64,000 nucleotides of DNA from SAR202 cluster bacterium bin87 (lineage in GTDB: Bacteria > Chloroflexota > Dehalococcoidia > Lucifugimonadales > UBA3495), in NCBI GenBank assembly GCA_002238825.1, contig MPNC01000002.1:239180-303179 (forward strand). The letters are read 5' to 3'. The notes under the pieces are model-generated. The model searched no databases. It was not told where the DNA came from and was given only the letters and a program-made list of their open reading frames with translations. Positions 1-7,916 of this stretch are shown in pieces. The position numbers and the translations under genes are program-made. Every line of letters begins with the position of its first letter. The stretch's first letter is position 1.

Positions 1-551
1 ACGTGGCCGAACAGCAACCGGACCTGGTCGTAACCGTGGGGCGCATCCGCCACGACATTGGCACCGCCCGGGCGCTGGCGAGGCTCCCGAACCGGAGCAA
101 CATCGGGCTCGCCGCCGTGATCGCGACTCCCATCGCCGGGTTTGAAGAACTGCTGGGCGAAGCAGCCGACGGGTTCGTGGGCCCCAGCCAATGGGAACCG
201 GCCTTCAGCATACCTACGCCCGACGTGGGCCCCGGCGCTGCCGACGCGCTGCGGATGCTGAACGACGGGGCCTCGGCCGCAGACGTACCGGTCGACTACG
301 CGATGGCGCAAGCCATGGCGGCGGGACTGGTCGCCGAGCGTTGCGTCGCTCTGGCGGGAGACCTGGACGACGACGCGCTCTTGAACGTGGCGGTGAACGC
401 GGACTTCACCACGTTCTATGGTCGCTTCAAGATCGACGAGGCGGGCCGGCAAATCGGCAGGTCGGTAGCGCTGGTACAGCGTCAGCACGGCCGCAAAGTG
501 GTGGTATGGCCGCAGGAGTTGGCCGAAGGGGAACTGCAGTACCCGTTCTGA
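1..551 (+). CDS. ABC transporter substrate-binding protein, C-terminal part (partial)
   Basis: The reading frame is open to the left edge, so this is the end of a longer gene. About 182 residues are visible. The sequence has alternating alpha/beta segments and a C-terminal 'TTFYGRFKIDEAGRQIG' followed by 'QRQHGRKVVVWP', which is how periplasmic leucine/branched-chain-type binding proteins (Peripla_BP_6) usually end: a statement on the modelled compound and a 'W-P' near the terminus. The likely role is capture of a small solute outside the membrane for an ABC importer. The permease and ATPase genes are not in the window. The gene ends just before a strong hairpin. The family call is by eye, so moderate. 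Confidence 0.6.
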   Translation, partial: VAEQQPDLVVTVGRIRHDIGTARALARLPNRSNIGLAAVIATPIAGFEELLGEAADGFVGPSQWEPAFSIPTPDVGPGAADALRMLNDGASAADVPVDYAMAQAMAAGLVAERCVALAGDLDDDALLNVAVNADFTTFYGRFKIDEAGRQIGRSVALVQRQHGRKVVVWPQELAEGELQYPF

Positions 552-557
552 ATTGAC

Positions 558-591
558 GAAGCCTCCGGGTCCATTGGATCCCGGAGGCTTC
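558..591. terminator. Bidirectional hairpin terminator
   Basis: A perfect 12-bp stem (GAAGCCTCCGGG and its complement) with a 10-nt loop lies between two convergent genes, 6 bases after the stop at 551. The T-tract is short, so the hairpin may serve both strands. Confidence 0.75.
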
Positions 592-613
592 TTGCATCAG
601 CGGGGTTTGCCCT

Positions 614-1003
614 TTAGTCGGGGCGCTGGATGATCTCCAGGCTGACCTTGTCGGGCGCCTCCACGAACATCACCTGAGAGCCTGACGGCATGGTCCACGG
701 TTCGCAGATGATATTGGCTCCATTGGACTTGAACCTCTCGAAGGCTTCCTGGATGTTGTCGGTCTGGAAGCCGAAATGGTCGAGGCCAAAGCGCGGGTGG
801 GTCGACCCGGCCACGGCGTTTTCGCCTTCCGCCTCGCCGGACACCGTGAGCAGGGGCTGCCCGTCCAACTCCAGGGTGTGAGAGATCGTGTTGGACAGCG
901 GCCTGGTGGAGACGATCTCTGCGCCGAAGTTGTCAACGTAGAACTTGGCGGCGTTGTCCGGATCTTCGCTCCGCAGGTGCAGGTGGTTACAAACAAAAGC
1001 CAT
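614..1003 (-). CDS. VOC/glyoxalase family protein
   Basis: A 129-residue protein of the vicinal-oxygen-chelate fold. The start 'MAFVCNHLHLRSEDP' supplies a first metal-ligand histidine, 'LDHFGF' in the second half the next, and 'VSLEII' near the end the glutamate. These are the usual positions in glyoxalase I and extradiol-dioxygenase relatives. The substrate cannot be told from sequence. The start is fixed by an AGGAGG site about 7 bases upstream. It shares strand with the oxaloacetate-decarboxylase-like gene upstream (52-bp gap), so the two may form a small catabolic operon. A close paralogue lies at 25288-25647. Confidence 0.85.
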   Translation of the reverse strand: MAFVCNHLHLRSEDPDNAAKFYVDNFGAEIVSTRPLSNTISHTLELDGQPLLTVSGEAEGENAVAGSTHPRFGLDHFGFQTDNIQEAFERFKSNGANIICEPWTMPSGSQVMFVEAPDKVSLEIIQRPD

Positions 1004-1054
1004 GATTGCTTTCCTCCTTGAATGTTGGTGACCGATAGATTGCCAGCCGACTGA

Positions 1055-1909
1055 TTAATTCAGGTAATCAGCAATTTGCTGGTCGTAGTCGTCCTTCCGC
1101 GTGACCTGGGCGATCAGTTCGGTGGAGGCACACTGGTCACGCAGGTCTCCGGGGGCGACGCCGTCACGCAGGGCCTTCATAACGTCGTACACGGCCTTGA
1201 TGGAAGCCTGGAATGAAAGGTGGCCCTGCAAGGCAACGCGCACACCGTTCTGGCCGAGCCATGCCTTGTCGGACAACTCGCCGCCGGCTCCGCCAAGGAG
1301 CAGCGGAATGTTCAGCTCGGCATTGACCGCTTCCACTTGCGCTTTGGTGCTGGCTCCGGCCAGGAAGAGGGCGTCAACGCCGGCAGCCTCGTAGGCCTTC
1401 GCGCGGCGGATGCACTCGTCGAGCCCCTCGCTGATGCTGCTGGTGCGACCGGCAACCACCAGGTTCGGATCGGTTCGGCCGGAAAGCGCGGCTTTCATCT
1501 TGCCGACGCCTTCCTCAAGCGATATGTAGCGAGGGCCGTCGCCGAATTGCATCGGGAGCACGGTATCTTCTATGGTCAACGCCGCGACGCCCGAGGCTTC
1601 CAGTTCCTCAACCGTGCGCTTTACGCTCAGGGCGTTGCCGTAGCCGTGGTCAGCGTCGACCATCAGCGGCAGTGTGCCGGCGCGGCAGATGCGGTAGATC
1701 TGCTGGGCGAACTCGCTGAGTGTCAGCACCACGTAGTCGGGTGCGCCGAGCACCGTCCCGCTGGCGATGGAGCCGGCGAACATGCCGACCTCGAAACCCA
1801 GGTCCTCGGCAACACGGGCCGAAATCGGGTCAAACACGGAGCCGGGATGCACACACACATCCCCGCCCAGAACGGCGCGATACCGCTCCCGTCGCTTGGT
1901 GTAATCCAT
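1055..1909 (-). CDS. Isocitrate lyase/PEP mutase family; oxaloacetate decarboxylase-like
   Basis: A 284-residue TIM-barrel protein. 'VFDPISARVAEDLGFEVGMFAGS', read in shorter pieces (FDPISAR, GFEVGMF), the metal-site block 'DADHGYGNAL' (about residues 83-92) and 'LTIEDTVLP' are characteristic of the PA4872-type oxaloacetate decarboxylases (EC 4.1.1.112) in the PEP mutase superfamily. Members decarboxylate oxaloacetate or cleave related 2-oxo acids with Mg2+. Length matches the family. The start has an AAAGGAG site upstream. Other superfamily members act on methylisocitrate or phosphonates, so the exact substrate is inference, but the sequence lacks the KKCGH catalytic block of true isocitrate lyases. 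Confidence 0.8.
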   Translation of the reverse strand: MDYTKRRERYRAVLGGDVCVHPGSVFDPISARVAEDLGFEVGMFAGSIASGTVLGAPDYVVLTLSEFAQQIYRICRAGTLPLMVDADHGYGNALSVKRTVEELEASGVAALTIEDTVLPMQFGDGPRYISLEEGVGKMKAALSGRTDPNLVVAGRTSSISEGLDECIRRAKAYEAAGVDALFLAGASTKAQVEAVNAELNIPLLLGGAGGELSDKAWLGQNGVRVALQGHLSFQASIKAVYDVMKALRDGVAPGDLRDQCASTELIAQVTRKDDYDQQIADYLN

Positions 1910-2069
1910 ACGCTTTTGGCTCCTTTGATTGCGCGAATGAGGGTGACCGGTGACGGTGTGCTAACATCCGCCCCGTGTATTCTAACCAATTCGTGCGGGG
2001 GCGCAACCTGCGGGCGACGCTCCGCACAGCCGCCACCATCGGCCGGCGCGGCGCGGCCTCAGCGCTACG

Positions 2070-2939
2070 ATGACCACGATAATCGGCGTTGACTTCAGCG
2101 GTCATCGGGACGACCGCAACACGTGGCTGGCGTCGGGGAGCCTCGCCGACGATGGGACGTTGCTTCTGGACAGCGTCCAACCGGTGCGGCGCGACGACCT
2201 CTATCACACGCTGGTACATGTGCCGACGCCCGCGGTGGCGGCGTTGGACTTCCCGTTTGGCGTGCCGCGAGCGTTCGCCGAATTCCTCTCCCACCAGCAA
2301 TCTCCTCGGGATATGGCCGACGTCTGGCAAGTGGTATCCGGCCTGACCGCGGCCGAGTTCGTCGACGGGCGAGATGCATTCGTGGATCAGCAACCTGGCC
2401 TGCCGCTCTCCGAGCGCGAACCCAAGCGCGCCGGGGATCTGACCCATCATCGGGAAAGCTATTCGCCCCTGCATACCGTCAACCCCAATATGCTGCCGAT
2501 GACCTTCGAGGGGATCAAGATGCTGCAGCGGTGGCAGGACGAGCAGCCGAGCCGCTGGCACGTGCCGCCGCTGGAACCCACGGGCGCACCTTCAGAAAGG
2601 GTAACGCTCCTGGAGCTCATGCCGGGTGCCCTCCTGAAATCGATTGGGTTGCCGTACAAGGGATACAAGAAGGGGCGATCCGCTCTGGAAAGGCGTGACC
2701 AAATCCTGGGCGCCTTGGCCGAGGCGTCGCGGGTTGCCTTGCCCAATCTGGACCGGGTACGGATGGCGTGCCGGGCCAATGACGACTGCCTGGACGCGGT
2801 GGTCGCGTCCGTCGGCGCGGCAGCTTGGGCCAGGGATCCGTCCCGATTTCACCATCCCAACAGAGATGAGCTGCCGGACGCCGCTTTGGAAGGTTGGATT
2901 TACGTGCCGAGACGCGACGGTTTTAACGGTTCAGCCTGA
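2070..2939 (+). CDS. DUF429 family predicted nuclease
   Basis: A 289-residue protein beginning 'MTTIIGVDFSGHRDDRNTW', with the first conserved Asp of the DUF429 fold, 'ALDFPFGVP' (about residue 57) as the second acidic block and 'CRANDDCLDAVVAS' near the end as the third. DUF429 proteins are predicted RNase H-like nucleases (COG2410/COG4923 group) of unknown target. It is divergent from the decarboxylase gene and converges on the aquaporin gene, overlapping its 3' end by 9 bases. No clear ribosome binding site is seen; the start is chosen because the first beta strand begins immediately. Confidence 0.7.
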   Translation: MTTIIGVDFSGHRDDRNTWLASGSLADDGTLLLDSVQPVRRDDLYHTLVHVPTPAVAALDFPFGVPRAFAEFLSHQQSPRDMADVWQVVSGLTAAEFVDGRDAFVDQQPGLPLSEREPKRAGDLTHHRESYSPLHTVNPNMLPMTFEGIKMLQRWQDEQPSRWHVPPLEPTGAPSERVTLLELMPGALLKSIGLPYKGYKKGRSALERRDQILGALAEASRVALPNLDRVRMACRANDDCLDAVVASVGAAAWARDPSRFHHPNRDELPDAALEGWIYVPRRDGFNGSA

Positions 2940-3596
2940 CTGGCGGCCGCGCAGCACGACAACCAGCCCAATTGCGATGCCCGCGCCGATCAGCTGCATC
3001 ACGATGAAAATCGGGGCCGATGCCGGGTAGATGCCGGCGAAGGTGTCCGAAAACATGCGAGCGACCGTGACCGCGGGGTTGGCGAAGCTGGTTGACGAAG
3101 TGAAAAAATACGCCGCACCGATGTAAGCGCCCACCGCCACCGGGATGACCACCGCTCGGTGCCTCGGGATGAGGAAGATCACGAAGAGCAATCCCAGCGT
3201 GGCGATGACCTCTGCCAGCCACAGATCCGGTCCGCTGCGCACCTTCGTCGACCAGGTGACCGGCGGCAACGCGAACATCAGGTTGGCCAGAACGGCGCCA
3301 ACTATACCGCCGGCAACCTGCGCCCCGATGTAAGCGATACCCTCGCGAACCGACCGACCATGCAAAACTACGTCAGCCAAGGTCACTGCCGGGTTGAAGT
3401 GTGCGCCGGAAACCGGCCCGAATGCCCAGATCAGGGCCATCAACCCGAATGCGGTGGCGACGGCGTTTTCGAAAAGCTGCAACCCCACATCGCCGGGACT
3501 GAGTCGCTGGGCGGCGATGCCACTGCCGATCACCGTCATCAGCAGGAAAGCGGTGCCCACCGCCTCTGCGAGGAGCCGTCGGCCTAGCGCGGGCAA
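2931..3596 (-). CDS. Aquaporin / MIP family channel
   Basis: A 221-residue membrane protein with six hydrophobic segments and the two half-helix NPA motifs: 'GAHFNPAVTLAD' in the first repeat and 'TSFANPAVTVARMF' in the second, the latter with the conserved Arg that lines the pore. It should form a tetrameric channel for water or small neutral solutes in the cytoplasmic membrane. The start codon is TTG, supported by AGGAGA 6 bases upstream. The leader contains a terminator-like hairpin and a third copy of its arm (see the regulatory entry). Its 3' end overlaps the DUF429 gene by 9 bases in convergent orientation. Confidence 0.9.
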   Translation of the reverse strand: MPALGRRLLAEAVGTAFLLMTVIGSGIAAQRLSPGDVGLQLFENAVATAFGLMALIWAFGPVSGAHFNPAVTLADVVLHGRSVREGIAYIGAQVAGGIVGAVLANLMFALPPVTWSTKVRSGPDLWLAEVIATLGLLFVIFLIPRHRAVVIPVAVGAYIGAAYFFTSSTSFANPAVTVARMFSDTFAGIYPASAPIFIVMQLIGAGIAIGLVVVLRGRQSG

Positions 3597-3610
3597 GGAA
3601 TATCTCCTAT

Positions 3611-3658
3611 AAAGGGCGGGCCGTCAGACATACAAAAAGGGCGGAAAATCCGCCCTTT
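3611..3658 (-). promoter_or_regulatory. Possible attenuator in the aquaporin leader
   Basis: Read on the minus strand: arm A AAAGGGCGGA (3658-3649), loop TTT, arm B TCCGCCCTTT (3645-3636) followed by a five-T tract, then arm C CCCGCCCTTT (3620-3611) three bases before the AGGAG ribosome site. A can pair with B (a perfect intrinsic terminator) or with C (9 bp), so the two folds exclude each other. Regulatory function is inferred; a simple terminator is the alternative. Confidence 0.45.
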
Positions 3659-3744
3659 CCATCGGCTCGCGCTTCCGCCATGTCCCCATGGTAGATCATG
3701 AGAAAGATTTTACCCATGGGTCGTGGGACGGTCAACCGCCCGCG

Positions 3745-3774
3745 TTGACGCTCCGGGCCGGCGCTTACTATAAT
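3745..3774 (+). promoter_or_regulatory. Sigma70-type promoter
   Basis: TTGACG (3745-3750), 18-bp spacer, perfect TATAAT (3769-3774). It lies 39 bases before the ATG at 3814 and so supports that start over the upstream in-frame ATG at 3688. Confidence 0.75.
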
Positions 3775-3813
3775 CCGGGACATCAACCGAAGACTGAAGA
3801 GGTACCAGAAGCA

Positions 3814-4116
3814 ATGAACCTAAAAACTGGACAACGTTACGTGGGGCCGGGCGGCGCTGAGATGATAGTCAGCAAGGCCAGCGGGGAAGGCGATCTCACC
3901 GACGGCGAGATTCCCCTGCAAATCAAGGGCGCCAGCGTCGATTTCGGCGGCGCGAACACGGCCGACGACGCGCCGGAAGTCACCATGGGCAAGCGCCTGA
4001 CGTCATCGGACGGCAGCGTGTCCGTCCTGATCACCAAGGCGGGCAAATGCGACCTGCGACTGAACGGCGAGTCGATGGAGTTGCAGGAAGCGAAACAATT
4101 GCCCTCGTCTGACTAA
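3814..4116 (+). CDS. Small protein of unknown function
   Basis: A 100-residue soluble protein beginning 'MNLKTGQRYVGPGGAEMIV'. I do not recognise the family. It is rich in Gly, Asp and Lys and looks like a short all-beta domain: 'LQIKGASVDFGG' and 'VSVLITKAGKCDLRLNG' are strand-like, and there is a single cysteine. No signal peptide or membrane segment. The start is set by the strong promoter ending at 3774; the reading frame extends upstream to an ATG at 3688 but that would precede the promoter. A good hairpin follows, so it is a single-gene transcription unit with what looks like high expression. Confidence 0.7.
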   Translation: MNLKTGQRYVGPGGAEMIVSKASGEGDLTDGEIPLQIKGASVDFGGANTADDAPEVTMGKRLTSSDGSVSVLITKAGKCDLRLNGESMELQEAKQLPSSD

Positions 4117-4141
4117 CGTGCAACTTCACGGCGAAATGAAC

Positions 4142-4168
4142 AGGGGGCGGGTTCTGGACCCGCCCCCT
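4142..4168. terminator. Hairpin terminator
   Basis: An 11-bp perfect GC-rich stem (AGGGGGCGGGT and complement) with a 5-nt loop, 25 bases after the stop at 4116 and between convergent genes. The T-tract is weak (TTGCATTGTT). Confidence 0.75.
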
Positions 4169-4213
4169 TGCATTGTTCTCGCTCAGCAGCTGCACGAAAA
4201 TCGCACTCCCAGC

Positions 4214-5284
4214 CTACAGGAAGTGCGGAATCACGTACTTCCCAAAGAGCCGAATGCTGTTCATGATCTTGCTGTGGGGCAGGTTGCCCATCTGCATGAA
4301 GCAGAGGATCTGGTCGACGCCGGCCTCGCGGTACTTCTCGATCGTCTTGATCACCGTTTCGGGTGAGCCCATGGCGAACGCCCCCGATGCGATGTGATCG
4401 TCGGCGGTCTTGTCGACGCGCTCCTCCTGGACGGCATTGACGGCGAAGCGGTAGCTGTCGGGCACCGCGCGTCCAGCCCACGGCGCATACAGTTCTTCGG
4501 CCTTGCCGACGAACCACTCGCCCTCGCGAGCGGCGGATTCATACGCCTCTTCATCGGTGTCGGCCACGTGGACCATGCACAGCGCGGCGATGTTGTCGTT
4601 GACCATGCGGCCGATGGGATTGGCGTTCTTCACCGCGTCGCGGTAGATCTCGACCCTTTCAACCAGCTGTTCGTGTCCGCCCAGGTTGAAGCACAGCACT
4701 CCGACGCCCAGTTCACCGGCTTCGCCGAAGGACGTCGGTTGGCTGCACGCCATCCACATGGGCGGGTGCGGGTCCTGCACCGGCTTGGGGATCACCGAAC
4801 GGGGCGGGATGTTGTAGAACTCGCCCGAATGGGAGAACGGGTCCTCGGTCCACATGCGCGGGATCATCTCGATGGCCTCACGCCACTGGGCCTTGGTGGT
4901 CTCCGGGTCGACCTCGAAGCCGTCCATTTCGATGAGGGTGGTGGACCGACCGGTTCCCAGGTCCATTCGGCCGTCGCTGACGATGTCCAGCACCGCGGCC
5001 CGCTCGGCGACCCGAACCGGGTGATTGTATGCGCCTGGCAGCAGGGCCACGGCGTGTCCGATGCGGATGCGCTTGGTGCGCTGGGAGATCGCGCCGTACA
5101 GCACCTCAGGGGCGGAACAGTGGGAGAACTCCCGCAGGAAATGGTGCTCCACCGTCCAGAAGTAGTCGAAGCCAACGTCGTCCGCCAGTTCGACCTGGGC
5201 CATGACCTGCTTGTAACGCTCGGCTTCGATGCCGGGGTAATGGGGCTCGGGGACCTGGATTTCGTACATCAATCCGAATTTCAT
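4214..5284 (-). CDS. LLM class flavin/F420-dependent oxidoreductase
   Basis: A 356-residue luciferase-like monooxygenase (TIM barrel). Typical blocks are the N-terminal 'MKFGLMYEIQ', 'YFWTVEHHF' (about residue 42; the WxxEHH motif), 'IRIGHAVALLPGAYNHPVRVAE' in parts (IGHAV, HPVRVAE), 'SDGRMDLGTGRS' and the late 'GSPETVIKTIEKY'. Enzymes of this class use FMNH2 or F420 to oxidise or reduce diverse organic compounds. The reductase for F420 at 25777-26424 makes F420 a plausible cofactor, by inference. The start has AGAGGAG 9 bases upstream. It is a lone gene with its 3' end at a shared terminator. Confidence 0.88.
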   Translation of the reverse strand: MKFGLMYEIQVPEPHYPGIEAERYKQVMAQVELADDVGFDYFWTVEHHFLREFSHCSAPEVLYGAISQRTKRIRIGHAVALLPGAYNHPVRVAERAAVLDIVSDGRMDLGTGRSTTLIEMDGFEVDPETTKAQWREAIEMIPRMWTEDPFSHSGEFYNIPPRSVIPKPVQDPHPPMWMACSQPTSFGEAGELGVGVLCFNLGGHEQLVERVEIYRDAVKNANPIGRMVNDNIAALCMVHVADTDEEAYESAAREGEWFVGKAEELYAPWAGRAVPDSYRFAVNAVQEERVDKTADDHIASGAFAMGSPETVIKTIEKYREAGVDQILCFMQMGNLPHSKIMNSIRLFGKYVIPHFL

Positions 5285-5416
5285 AGCGTGTGCTCCTCTG
5301 GCCGCGAGTTCAGTGAGACGAGGCTCGGATCCGGTGGATATTTGGCGCGAATGTTACCACAGGGCGCGAATTGCCCGGCCCGCAGGCAGACACGAGCGTC
5401 CGCGAAGCGACTCTCC

Positions 5417-5452
5417 TTGAAATGTCCTTGCTAATATATACAATATAGATAT
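5417..5452 (+). promoter_or_regulatory. mazEF promoter with overlapping inverted repeat
   Basis: TTGAAA (5417-5422), 16-bp spacer, TACAAT (5439-5444). An AT-only imperfect palindrome of 19 bp (5434-5452; 6 mismatched positions of 19) covers the -10. MazE-type antitoxins usually repress their own promoter at such palindromes, so this is a likely operator. Confidence 0.65.
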
Positions 5453-5470
5453 CGAAATGGAGGATCCTGG

Positions 5471-5710
5471 ATGGCAGCAAAAACACGCATCGCAACATGG
5501 GGCTCCAGCCTGGCGGTACGCATCCCCAAGCCGATTGCCGAGCAATGGGGCGTGCAGGAAGGTTCGGCGATCGAGATCGTGGCAGACGGCGACACGCTGA
5601 TGCTCAAGAAACAGGTTTTCGACCTGACTTCGTTGCTGGATCGGGTGACACCGGACAATCTCCATGAGGAGACTGACACCGGATCGCCCCAGGGGAAGGA
5701 GGCGTGGTAG
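5471..5710 (+). CDS. mazE: MazE-type antitoxin (AbrB/MazE swapped-hairpin fold)
   Basis: A 79-residue protein whose N-terminal half 'RIATWGSSLAVRIPKPIAEQ' is a textbook AbrB/MazE DNA-binding motif (W-G-x-S-x-A-x-R-I-P). The rest, ending '...NLHEETDTGSPQGKEAW', is the flexible acidic tail that in MazE wraps around the toxin. Its gene precedes and overlaps the toxin gene by 7 bases, which couples their translation. A GGAGGA site precedes the start. It should bind the palindrome over its own promoter. Confidence 0.9.
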   Translation: MAAKTRIATWGSSLAVRIPKPIAEQWGVQEGSAIEIVADGDTLMLKKQVFDLTSLLDRVTPDNLHEETDTGSPQGKEAW

Positions 5711-6045
5711 CCGACGAATACGTCCCAGGTCGTGGTGACATCGTCTGGATGAGCTTTACGCCGCAGGCCGGACACGAACAAGCGGGACACAGGCCGGCGC
5801 TCGTGGTGAGCCCGCGTGAATACAATGCGGTCACCAGCCTTGCCTTGTGTTGCCCCATCACCTCCCATGTTAAGGGTTATCCGTTCGAAGTCGATCTGCC
5901 GCCCTCCGGCGCGATCACGGGAGTGGTACTGGCAGACCAGATCAAGAGCCTTGACTGGCGAGCCCGTCATGCTCGGTTCGAGTGCCGTTGCAGCAGTGCT
6001 GTGATCAGAGAGGTGATCGGAAAGGTTGGCACACTGTTGGGCTGA
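5704..6045 (+). CDS. mazF: MazF-family mRNA interferase toxin
   Basis: A 113-residue PemK/MazF-fold protein: 'YVPGRGDIVWMSFTPQAGHEQAGHRPALVVSP' is recognised in pieces (RGDIVW, GHEQAGHRPALVVS), followed by 'CCPITSH' and 'GVVLADQIKSLDW', all conserved MazF blocks including the catalytic Arg of GHRPALV and the Thr/Ser of PIT-S. MazF enzymes cleave single-stranded RNA at short sequences. The start is GTG inside the antitoxin's last codons, with GGAAGGAGG upstream. The pair is compact and complete, so probably functional. Confidence 0.92.
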   Translation: MVADEYVPGRGDIVWMSFTPQAGHEQAGHRPALVVSPREYNAVTSLALCCPITSHVKGYPFEVDLPPSGAITGVVLADQIKSLDWRARHARFECRCSSAVIREVIGKVGTLLG

Positions 6046-6099
6046 CTACGAATGAGTGCCTGGACGGTAGAACCAATTCGGCCGCAACGCGCAATAATA

Positions 6100-6132
6100 A
6101 GCCCGCCGGCAGTACCGACGGGCTGGTTTTTG
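6100..6132. terminator. Hairpin terminator between mazF and the dehydrogenase gene
   Basis: Stem AGCCCGCCGG (6100-6109) against CCGACGGGCT (6115-6124) with one mismatch and a 5-nt loop, followed by GGTTTTT. It separates two convergent genes; the A/T-rich left flank could serve the other strand. Confidence 0.75.
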
Positions 6133-6151
6133 CAACAGTCGCAGAGCCGGG

Positions 6152-7258
6152 CTACGGCACCAGCATCGCCCGTGTGATCTCGGTCTGGCGCTGACTCCAC
6201 TCCGCGGCGGCGAAGGCTTCGTTGACATCGGCCAGCGGGAACGTGTGCGATACCAACTTGTTGAACGGCAGCCGGTCCTGGTTGCGCACCAGGAAGTCCA
6301 GCAACTCCGGCAGCAGCGACGGACGGTACATCAGGCTGCCCACGATGTTCTTGCCCTGCAACAGCTTCGACGGGTCGATGGACACTTCCTGCCCCCGCAC
6401 GATGTCGCCGATCTCGACGAAGGTGCCGCCGTTGGACAGCATGTCGATGCCTTCCTTCAACAGGTCGGCGCGGCCCACCAGCTCCATCACCACGTCAGCG
6501 CCGCGGCCGCGGGTCAGCTCGCGCACCCGGCGGACGCGGGTCTCGGGGGTGTTGAACTCCTCGATGTTGATGGTCTCGTCTGCGCCGAACTCCTCGGCCA
6601 GAGCCAGGCGGTTCTCCAGCCGGTCCAACACGATGACCCGGTCGGCGCCGCGCTCCTTGGCCATGGCGGTGGCGTGGATTCCCAGGCCACCGGCGCCCAT
6701 GATAACTACGGACTGCCCGTGGCTCATGCCGGCGCGCTCCAGGCCGGTGGTCACCGTGCCCATGGCGCAGTTGACCGGCCCGAGCAGATTGTCGGGGAGT
6801 TCGTCCGGGACTCGGAAGAATGGATGACGCGGCGGCAGGTAGAGAAAGTCGCCGTAGGTGCCGGTGAAGTAAGGCCAGTTGCCGGCGGCGGGATACTGGC
6901 GGTTGGCGCACCAGTTCGTGTTTCCGCGCAGGCACATGTGGCAGTGGTAGCAGGGGAACACGGCGGCGTACACCACGCGGTCGCCTTCGTTCACATCGGC
7001 GCCCCAGTAGTCGGTAGCCACCCCGTCACCCAGGTATTCGATGACGCCGGTGCCCTCATGTCCCATGACGCGCCCAGTTTCGGGCAGAGGATTATGCTCC
7101 TGGGTCTGGTCGCCGCGCCAGGTGTGCAGGTCGGAGCCGCAGATGCCTGCCTGGGTCATGCGGAGGAGGACTGCCCCGGGCTGTGGCTCCGGAACGTCAT
7201 ACTCCTCGATCTCAAAAGGCTTGCCGTATTCCTTGACGACAACGATGCGTCCTTTCAT
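6152..7258 (-). CDS. Zinc-dependent alcohol dehydrogenase (MDR family)
   Basis: A 368-residue medium-chain dehydrogenase. Catalytic zinc ligands are in 'AGICGSDLH' and 'MGHEGTG'; the structural zinc site is 'CYHCHMCLRGNTNWC' (C-x2-C-x2-C-x7-C); the NAD(P)-binding loop is 'GAGGLGIHA'. The enzyme should oxidise an alcohol or polyol with NAD(P)+; the substrate is not evident. The ATG at 7258 is chosen because GGAGGG lies 6 bases upstream and the family's first strand starts there; the frame runs open further upstream to 7456 but would overlap the divergent rpiB gene. Confidence 0.9.
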   Translation of the reverse strand: MKGRIVVVKEYGKPFEIEEYDVPEPQPGAVLLRMTQAGICGSDLHTWRGDQTQEHNPLPETGRVMGHEGTGVIEYLGDGVATDYWGADVNEGDRVVYAAVFPCYHCHMCLRGNTNWCANRQYPAAGNWPYFTGTYGDFLYLPPRHPFFRVPDELPDNLLGPVNCAMGTVTTGLERAGMSHGQSVVIMGAGGLGIHATAMAKERGADRVIVLDRLENRLALAEEFGADETINIEEFNTPETRVRRVRELTRGRGADVVMELVGRADLLKEGIDMLSNGGTFVEIGDIVRGQEVSIDPSKLLQGKNIVGSLMYRPSLLPELLDFLVRNQDRLPFNKLVSHTFPLADVNEAFAAAEWSQRQTEITRAMLVP

Positions 7259-7412
7259 GGTGGTCCCTCCGATTGAGCGTGATAATGGCGTCAAATCGCC
7301 GGTATCGTAGCATACGCGTTCGGGTTGGGTAAGAGCGCCAAACCGGAGCAACCACTGTGATAAACTGCGCTCAGGGACAGAAAATGACACGCCGATAATC
7401 GCGGGAACAGCC

Positions 7413-7862
7413 ATGAAGATTGCTATCGGTTCCGACCACGCCGGGTTCGAGTACAAGGGGAAATTGCTGTCCCTGCTGGCGTACCTTGGCCACGAGGCGA
7501 TCGACTACGGAGCGTATTCCGACGAACCCAGCGACTATCCGAAATGGGTCCGGCCGGTAGCGGAAGCGGTGGCGCGGGGCGAAGTCGACCGGGGCATCGT
7601 CCTGGGCGGTTCCGGCAACGGCGAGGCCATAGTCGCCAACCGCGTGCCGGGAGTCCGTTGCACGCTGTGCTGGAACGCGGAGTCTGCCAGGTACGGCCGC
7701 CAGCACAACGACTCCAACGTGTTGTCCATGGGAGAACGCATGGTGTCCTGGGAAACCGCTCGGGAGATCGTGGACGTTTGGCTGACCACCGAGTTCGAAG
7801 GTGGCCGTCACCTGCGCCGCATCAACCAGATCGACGAAGAGCCGCAGCGCCTGACTTCATGA
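7413..7862 (+). CDS. rpiB: Ribose-5-phosphate isomerase B
   Basis: A 149-residue RpiB/LacAB protein. 'MKIAIGSDHAGFEYK' has the Asp-His pair (residues 8-9), and 'GGSGNGEAIVANRVPGVRC' has Ser67 and Glu71. This is the actinobacterial form, in which Ser replaces the E. coli catalytic Cys and a Glu acts as base, as known from the M. tuberculosis enzyme. It interconverts ribose-5-phosphate and ribulose-5-phosphate in the pentose phosphate pathway. The gene is divergent from the alcohol dehydrogenase with a 154-bp gap. Confidence 0.93.
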   Translation: MKIAIGSDHAGFEYKGKLLSLLAYLGHEAIDYGAYSDEPSDYPKWVRPVAEAVARGEVDRGIVLGGSGNGEAIVANRVPGVRCTLCWNAESARYGRQHNDSNVLSMGERMVSWETAREIVDVWLTTEFEGGRHLRRINQIDEEPQRLTS

Positions 7863-7916
7863 TGCCGGACGGTGGCGTACCATTAATGACACGCGAGTAC
7901 GCGGCGAACTGGGACC

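Noticed and set aside
4394-5434. A 346-codon plus-strand frame
   Set aside because: Antisense to the luciferase-like gene, with no motif of its own.
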